DNA of 20,441 bases. Origin: Propionibacteriaceae bacterium (GTDB lineage Bacteria; Actinomycetota; Actinomycetes; Propionibacteriales; Propionibacteriaceae). The stretch is taken from NCBI GenBank assembly GCA_905372155.1, contig CAJPNZ010000050.1, positions 1 to 20,441 on the forward strand, written 5' to 3'. Position 1 is the first letter of the stretch; each line of letters begins with the position of its first letter. This document shows positions 17,037 to 20,441 of this stretch, piece after piece. The position numbers were made by a program, and so were the translations under genes. The notes under the pieces are model-generated. The model was not told the DNA's origin, did no database searches, and saw only the letters and a program-made list of their open reading frames with translations.

Positions 17037-17109
17037 TGGAGCTAAGGGGATTCGAACCCCTGGCCTCTTCCATGCCATGGAAGCGCGCTACCAACTGCGC
17101 CATAGCCCC
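17037..17109 (-). tRNA. tRNA-Ala, anticodon GGC
   Basis: This 73-nt cloverleaf on the minus strand starts GGGGCTATGGCGCAGTTGGT. The acceptor arm pairs GGGGCTA with TAGCTCC (one G-U), with discriminator A. The D arm is GCGC...GCGC, the anticodon stem is CTTCC/GGAAG around ATGGCAT with the GGC anticodon, and the T arm contains GGTTCGAATCC. CCA is not encoded. It decodes GCC alanine codons, a frequent codon in high-GC genomes. Confidence 0.96.
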
Positions 17110-17115
17110 GTGTCT

Positions 17116-17144
17116 CGCGACTCCCTGAACTTACCGGAGTCGCG
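17116..17144. terminator. 9-bp perfect stem between the phosphatase gene and tRNA-Ala
   Basis: CGCGACTCC (17116-17124) pairs exactly with GGAGTCGCG (17136-17144) across an 11-base loop. On the minus strand it lies after the phosphatase stop and 6 nt before the tRNA 5' end. It could end the nadD operon transcript or fold in the tRNA leader. No T-tract follows, so intrinsic termination is uncertain. Confidence 0.4.
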
Positions 17145-17156
17145 GGCGGTGCGCAA
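17128..17156 (-). promoter_or_regulatory. Candidate tRNA-Ala promoter
   Basis: On the minus strand TTGCGC (17151-17156) and TAAGTT (17128-17133) are spaced exactly 17 bp apart. Transcription would begin about 10-12 nt before the tRNA 5' end, a normal leader for RNase P processing. The -10 box falls within the loop of the hairpin at 17116-17144. Confidence 0.4.
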
Positions 17157-17164
17157 GCCGCGGG

Positions 17165-17767
17165 TCAGGGAAGCTGTCTCGCCGGGGTGTTGTAGGTGGC
17201 GAGTCTGGGCTTTTCTCCCCCGATCACCAGCGAGTAGGTGATGTTGCCCGGGATGCTGAGGACGTCGCCGATGCCCATGAAGGTGCTGACCACCTTGGAC
17301 AGCAGCAGGCCATGAGTGACGATCAGCACCTGCCGTCCCTCGTGTCTTTCCGCGATCTCCCGCACCGACTCCAGGGCCCGGGCGGTCATCTCCGCCAGGG
17401 TTTCGCCCGTCGCCGAGCGTTGGAAATCGACCCCGTGAGTGTAGAAGTCGATGAAGCCGGGGAACACGCGGACCACCTCGGCGGTGGTCATGCCGCTCCA
17501 GCTGCCGACGTTGATCTCCCGCAGCCGGGCATCCGGCACCACGTCGAGCCCGTGGGGTTCCGCGACCCTGTGGGCGGTGCGGAGGGCCCGTTTCAGGTCG
17601 GATGTGTAGCAGGCCTCGAAATCCCAGCCCTCGAAGAACCGGGCCGCCTCCTCAGCCTGCTTCTCCCCCACCTCGTCGAGTTCGACATCCGCCTGTCCCT
17701 GCAGTTTTCCGAGCTCGTTCCATTCCGTGCGGCCGTGCCGCAGGAACACAAGTTTTGTGTGCGTCAC
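17165..17767 (-). CDS. Histidine phosphatase, GpgP-like (glucosyl-3-phosphoglycerate phosphatase family)
   Basis: This 200-aa histidine phosphatase superfamily enzyme starts at GTG 17767, whose bases overlap the RsfS stop as GTGA. The longer frame to 17836 lies inside rsfS and lacks family sequence. The phosphate-accepting histidine is His11 in FLRHGRTEWN. Partner residues appear as SDLKRA (Arg60), LREINVG (Glu84) and LIVTHG (His152). The order nadD-rsfS-this gene matches mycobacterial Rv2421c-Rv2420c-Rv2419c, where Rv2419c is GpgP, which dephosphorylates glucosyl-3-phosphoglycerate. The family is certain. The GpgP substrate is inferred from synteny only; a generic phosphoglycerate-mutase-like phosphatase is the alternative. 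Confidence 0.9.
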   Translation of the reverse strand: MTHTKLVFLRHGRTEWNELGKLQGQADVELDEVGEKQAEEAARFFEGWDFEACYTSDLKRALRTAHRVAEPHGLDVVPDARLREINVGSWSGMTTAEVVRVFPGFIDFYTHGVDFQRSATGETLAEMTARALESVREIAERHEGRQVLIVTHGLLLSKVVSTFMGIGDVLSIPGNITYSLVIGGEKPRLATYNTPARQLP

Positions 17768-18159
17768 TGCTCTTCGTCGTCCTGTGGTACCGGCACCTCG
17801 TGCACGTTGAGTGGGATCTGCGGACAGTCCTTCCACAACCGTTCCAGGTTGTAGAGGCTGCGTTCCTCGGTGCGCTGCACGTGCACCACGAAATCGATGT
17901 AGTCCAGCAGCACCCAGCGGTTCTCCCGGTCACCCTCGCGGCGCACCGGTTTCAGCTGGGCCTGTTTGATGAGTTGCTCCTCCACGGCGTCGACAACCGC
18001 CCCGACCTGGCGTTCGTTCCTGGCGCTGATGATCAGGAACACGTCGGTGATGGTCAGCTGCTGGCTGACGTCGAAGGCGACGATGTTGGTGCCGAGTTTC
18101 CCGGCTGCCGCCTCCGCGGCAATGGTCACGTGTGTGATCACGGACTCAGATGTTGTCAA
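17764..18159 (-). CDS. rsfS: Ribosomal silencing factor RsfS (Iojap/YbeB family)
   Basis: This 131-aa protein binds ribosomal protein L14 and blocks joining of the ribosomal subunits when nutrients are short. Family sequence is clear: NIVAFDVSQQLTITDVFLII (25-44), SARNERQVGAVVDAVEE, and the conserved WVLLDYIDFVVHV followed by YNLERLW. The likely start is TTG at 18159, because CAGGAG lies 6 nt upstream in the nadD 3' end. The reading frames overlap by 14 nt. A GTG six codons in is a weaker alternative. It sits between nadD and the phosphatase, a common actinobacterial arrangement that implies coupled translation. Confidence 0.95.
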   Translation of the reverse strand: MTTSESVITHVTIAAEAAAGKLGTNIVAFDVSQQLTITDVFLIISARNERQVGAVVDAVEEQLIKQAQLKPVRREGDRENRWVLLDYIDFVVHVQRTEERSLYNLERLWKDCPQIPLNVHEVPVPQDDEEQ

Positions 18160-18814
18160 CTGGAACTCCTGTCTCAGGATGTGGGTAGAGACCGCGTTTC
18201 ACGATGTACTGCACGATGCCATCCGGCACCAGGTACCAGATCGGCTCGGCACGCTGCACACGTGTACGGCAGTCGGTGGAGGAAATAGCCAGGGCCGGGA
18301 CCTCCAGCAGCGTCACCTTATCCGATGGCAGATGTGCCAGGTCGTCCTCCGTCATGGGAACCCCCGGACGGGTCACCCCGACGAAGTGCGCCAGGTCGAA
18401 CAGCTGTTCCGCACCGCGCCACGTGAGGATCTGCCGCACTGCGTCCGCGCCGGTGATGAAGAACAGATCCACGTCGTCGCCGCGCTCCGCACGAAGATCC
18501 CTCAGGGTGTCGACGGTGTAGGTGTTACCGGGCCGGTCGATGTCCACGCGGCTCACGGAGAACCGGGGGTTCGAAGCGGTGGCTATCACGGTCATCAGGT
18601 ACCGGTCCTCCGCCTGGGTCACGTTCCGGTGGGTTTTCTGCCAGGGCACCCCCGTGGGCACGAAGACCACCTCGTCGAGGGAGAACTTCGCGGCCACCTC
18701 ACTGGCGGCAACGAGGTGCCCGTGATGGATCGGGTCGAAGGTGCCGCCCATCACCCCGAGCCGGTAATGCCGTTCCCGTCCCTGCCGGGCCACCGCCAAT
18801 TCCGTGGTGCTCAT
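18146..18814 (-). CDS. nadD: Nicotinate-nucleotide adenylyltransferase
   Basis: This 222-aa enzyme joins nicotinate mononucleotide with ATP to give deamido-NAD, the penultimate step of NAD+ synthesis in the cytoplasm. The nucleotidyltransferase motif GGTFDPIHHGH lies at 23-33, substrate-side residues include VPTGVPWQKTH, and the second signature ISSTDCR lies at 177-183. The ATG at 18814 is chosen over the one at 18856 because it overlaps the stop of a 44-aa upstream reading frame as ATGA. The longer version would add 14 residues that are in another frame of that peptide. The short stretch 1-16 before the Rossmann strand is unremarkable. Confidence 0.95.
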   Translation of the reverse strand: MSTTELAVARQGRERHYRLGVMGGTFDPIHHGHLVAASEVAAKFSLDEVVFVPTGVPWQKTHRNVTQAEDRYLMTVIATASNPRFSVSRVDIDRPGNTYTVDTLRDLRAERGDDVDLFFITGADAVRQILTWRGAEQLFDLAHFVGVTRPGVPMTEDDLAHLPSDKVTLLEVPALAISSTDCRTRVQRAEPIWYLVPDGIVQYIVKRGLYPHPETGVPVDNI

Positions 18815-18945
18815 CGCTCCCCCGTTCCCTTTCCGCTGCCGACCCCCAGCCACCATCCCAGCGCACCGAGCGCCAGGATCACCCCCATGATCACGAGGGC
18901 CAGCACGGAGACGTCGGCCCCGGTCGGTGTTTCCAGCAAAACCAT
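18811..18945 (-). CDS. 44-aa single-pass membrane peptide upstream of nadD
   Basis: A short frame runs from ATG 18945 to TGA 18811-18813 and is below common length cutoffs. The peptide has an acidic/polar start, one hydrophobic helix at about 12-35 rich in Leu, Val, Gly and Ala and containing WW, and a short basic/polar tail (GKGTGER). Its stop overlaps the nadD start as ATGA, a hallmark of translational coupling. There is no clear ribosome site, but a TAACAT box 7 nt upstream suggests a leaderless message. It may be a real small membrane protein or a leader frame that feeds ribosomes into nadD. I know of no named family for it. Confidence 0.6.
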   Translation of the reverse strand: MVLLETPTGADVSVLALVIMGVILALGALGWWLGVGSGKGTGER

Positions 18946-18952
18946 GCGGGAA

Positions 18953-18958
18953 ATGTTA
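18953..18958 (-). promoter_or_regulatory. Candidate -10 box for the small membrane peptide and nadD
   Basis: TAACAT on the minus strand ends 7 nt before the ATG at 18945, placing the predicted transcription start at or next to the A of the start codon. That would give a leaderless mRNA, in agreement with the missing ribosome site. No -35 match was found at normal spacing. The 73-bp gap to proA has no other feature that I can support. Confidence 0.25.
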
Positions 18959-19018
18959 TCCGCTCAACCAGCGCGGGCGGTGGCCACTCATTTTCCCAGG
19001 CCGCCGAATCCTGCGGGC

Positions 19019-20260
19019 TCAGACCCTCACCTGGCCGTCGCCGTTCACGATGTATTTCGTCGAGGTCAGTTCCGCCAGGCCCATCGGGCCCCGCGCGTGC
19101 AGTTTCTGGGTGGAGATTCCGATCTCGGCGCCGAAACCGAACTGGCCCCCGTCGACGAACCTGCTGGAGGCGTTCACGAGCACCGCCGCGGCGTCGATCT
19201 CGGTGACGAACCGGTCGGCCGCGGCCCGGGACTCGGTGATGACGGTCTCGGAATGACCGGTGGTGTGGCGGCGGATGTGGGTGATGGCCTCGTCGATGTC
19301 CGCGACGATCCTGAACGCCAGGTCCAGCGACAAGTATTCCGCATCGAACTCGTCCTCACCGGCAGGGACAACGTCGTCGGCGAACGCCACCACATCGGGG
19401 GTTCCGTGGACCGTCACGCCAGCGTCGCGAAGCGCATCGAGCGCGACGGGAAGGAAGGCACCGGCGATGTCGCGGTGCACCAGCAGCGTCTCGACGGCAT
19501 TGCAGACGCTGGGTCGCTGGGTTTTCGCGTTCAGCAGCACGGCGACGGCTTTGCCGATGTCGGCGGAGGCGTCCACGTAGAGGTGACAGTTCCCGGTGCC
19601 GGTCTCGATCACCGGCACCTTCGCCCCCTCGACCACGGCGTTGATCAACCCGGCCCCGCCTCGCGGGATCAGTACATCCACCAGACCCCGGGCGGCCATC
19701 ATCTCTCCCGTGACCTCGCGTCCCCCTTCCACCAGGGCGACGGCGTCGGCGCTCACCCCGGCGTTCCTCAGCCCTTCACGCAGGGCCTCGACGCAGACCC
19801 GGTTCGACTCGATGGCCGAACTGGAACCGCGCAGCAGGGCCGCGTTGCCTGATTTGAGGCACAACCCGGCCGCGTCCGCCGTGACGTTCGGGCGGTTCTC
19901 ATAAATGATCCCCACCACCCCGAAGGGCACCCGCACCTGCCGCACCTCGACACCATTACCGAGCCGCCAGCCCCGCACCAGGTCACCCACCGGGTCGGGC
20001 AGCGCCGCCACGTCGCGCAGCCCGTCGACCATTCCCCGCACCCGGTCGCCGTCCAGACGCAGCCGGTCGATCACAGCCTCGGGCGTCCCTGATCGCCGCG
20101 CCGCATCGACGTCGACGGCATTGGCCGCCAGCAGCTTCTTCTCGACGGCCGCCACGGCGTCGGCCATCGCGTGCAGGGCACGGTCCTTCTCATCCCGGGT
20201 CAGGGTGGCCAGTTGCCGGCTCGCCTCACGGGCCGCCAGGGCTTGGGATCGGAACTCCAT
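19019..20260 (-). CDS. proA: Glutamate-5-semialdehyde dehydrogenase (gamma-glutamyl phosphate reductase)
   Basis: This 413-aa enzyme carries out the second step of proline synthesis, NADPH-dependent reduction of gamma-glutamyl phosphate to glutamate semialdehyde. Family landmarks are VPFGVVGIIYENRPNVT (111-127), LRGSSSAIESN (143-153), DVLIPRGGAGLI (195-206), ETGTGNCH (219-226) and the catalytic cysteine Cys253 in KTQRPSVCNAVE. The C-terminus has NASSRFVDGG and the GAEIGISTQKLHARGPMGL signature. The ATG at 20260 gives the usual family length. The start at 20395 would add 45 residues encoded by the repeat array upstream and is rejected. No ribosome site is seen; a TATACT box 6 nt upstream suggests leaderless translation. 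It is probably preceded by proB outside the window. Confidence 0.96.
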   Translation of the reverse strand: MEFRSQALAAREASRQLATLTRDEKDRALHAMADAVAAVEKKLLAANAVDVDAARRSGTPEAVIDRLRLDGDRVRGMVDGLRDVAALPDPVGDLVRGWRLGNGVEVRQVRVPFGVVGIIYENRPNVTADAAGLCLKSGNAALLRGSSSAIESNRVCVEALREGLRNAGVSADAVALVEGGREVTGEMMAARGLVDVLIPRGGAGLINAVVEGAKVPVIETGTGNCHLYVDASADIGKAVAVLLNAKTQRPSVCNAVETLLVHRDIAGAFLPVALDALRDAGVTVHGTPDVVAFADDVVPAGEDEFDAEYLSLDLAFRIVADIDEAITHIRRHTTGHSETVITESRAAADRFVTEIDAAAVLVNASSRFVDGGQFGFGAEIGISTQKLHARGPMGLAELTSTKYIVNGDGQVRV

Positions 20261-20266
20261 GACGGG

Positions 20267-20272
20267 AGTATA
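20267..20272 (-). promoter_or_regulatory. Candidate proA -10 box (leaderless)
   Basis: TATACT on the minus strand matches the -10 consensus at five of six positions and ends 6 nt before the proA ATG. The predicted transcript would begin at the start codon. No good -35 hexamer lies at 16-18 bp spacing. Confidence 0.4.
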
Positions 20273-20310
20273 GGAGGCACATACGGCATCCGTGCCCTGT
20301 TCCACCCATC

Positions 20311-20418
20311 GGTTTGCTGGCCTTGTTTCCGTTTTGCTGGGCCTATTCATGTTTGCCTGCGCTGTGAGGCCAGCAAACATCAACAAGCCCAGCAAACCGG
20401 TATTAAGGCCAGCAAACC
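20311..20418. repeat. Six-unit symmetrical array of GGTTTGCTGGCCTT-type sites upstream of proA
   Basis: Forward units start at 20311 (GGTTTGCTGGCCTT), 20331 (GTTTTGCTGGGCCT) and 20351 (GTTTGCCTGCGC, degenerate), exactly 20 bp apart. Reverse units are at 20366-20378 (GAGGCCAGCAAAC), 20385-20398 (AAGCCCAGCAAACC) and 20405-20418 (AAGGCCAGCAAACC), 19-20 bp apart. Unit 1 is the perfect reverse complement of unit 6 over 14 bases. The dyad centre is near 20364. The spacing of about two DNA turns puts all sites on one face of the helix. Nothing coding is visible from 20261 to the window end. Confidence 0.75.
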
Positions 20419-20441
20419 AATCGACTGGTGAATCAGGGGAT

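Noticed and set aside
17037..17109. A matching attachment-site repeat of the tRNA 3' end elsewhere in the window
   Set aside because: I looked for GGAGCTAAGGGGATTCGA-like sequence on both strands and did not find a convincing second copy.
3456..18814. Functional pairing of nadD (NAD+ synthesis) with the SIR2 NAD+-consuming protein
   Set aside because: nadD is in a conserved core cluster that occurs without defence genes, so the proximity is most simply a coincidence of the insertion site.
17966..19852. 628-aa plus-strand open frame
   Set aside because: It spans antisense to rsfS, nadD and proA, all strongly identified, and has no domain signal.
20261..20395. 45-residue N-terminal extension of ProA
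   Set aside because: It would be encoded by the repeat array and has no family match; the ATG at 20260 gives the normal ProA length.
20311..20418. CRISPR array
   Set aside because: Units are about 14 bp with 6-bp gaps and occur in both orientations; a CRISPR needs longer same-direction repeats with 30-bp-class spacers, and no cas genes are near.

Overview
The window is high-GC chromosomal DNA with actinobacterial traits: GTG and TTG starts, -10 boxes close enough to ATG to imply leaderless transcripts, and a proA - nadD - rsfS - histidine phosphatase order matching Actinobacteria (mycobacterial Rv2421c-Rv2420c-Rv2419c for the last three). Intergenic repeats ending in GGTTTCGA...CTCAACCAGC recall Propionibacteriaceae, so a member of that family (perhaps Arachnia- or Tessaracoccus-like) is my best guess. 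That placement is memory-based inference.

Left flank (1-3322): a Tat-type lipoprotein that runs off the left edge (minus), an aldo/keto reductase (plus) and a GNAT acetyltransferase (minus). The gaps on both sides of the reductase carry copies of a dispersed repeat. The convergent gap holds two identical 52-bp copies and an inverted copy that together can form a 16-bp-stem hairpin.

Centre (3456-15631): five tightly packed minus-strand genes spanning about 12.2 kb. In transcription order they are an SNF2/DEAH helicase with a C-terminal DUF3883-like domain (1187 aa), a DUF1156-type DNA methyltransferase (942 aa, 4-nt overlap), a DUF1016/YhcG-type PD-(D/E)XK protein (362 aa, 3-nt gap), a DUF499/PglY-like P-loop ATPase with an N-terminal HEPN-like RNxxxH motif (1129 aa), and a SIR2-domain protein (409 aa). 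This reads as a modification-linked anti-phage defence operon. It lacks the signature genes of BREX (pglZ) and DISARM (drmA, drmB, drmC). The methylase could mark self, the helicase and ATPase could sense or translocate on DNA, and the nuclease-like, HEPN and SIR2 modules are candidate effectors. All of that is inferred from domains. The SIR2 gene, the middle of the methylase gene and the membrane-protein gene upstream have visibly lower GC than their surroundings, so the island looks mosaic.

Boundary (15632-17036): a candidate promoter for the operon, a 256-aa multi-pass membrane protein of unknown function, and a 410-bp stretch with no credible gene.

Right flank (17037-20441): tRNA-Ala(GGC), whose 3' end faces the island, then (reading against transcription) the GpgP-like phosphatase, rsfS, nadD, an unlisted 44-aa membrane peptide overlapping nadD by ATGA, and proA. 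Upstream of proA lie six ~14-bp sites, three in each orientation, on a ~20-bp period around one dyad centre.
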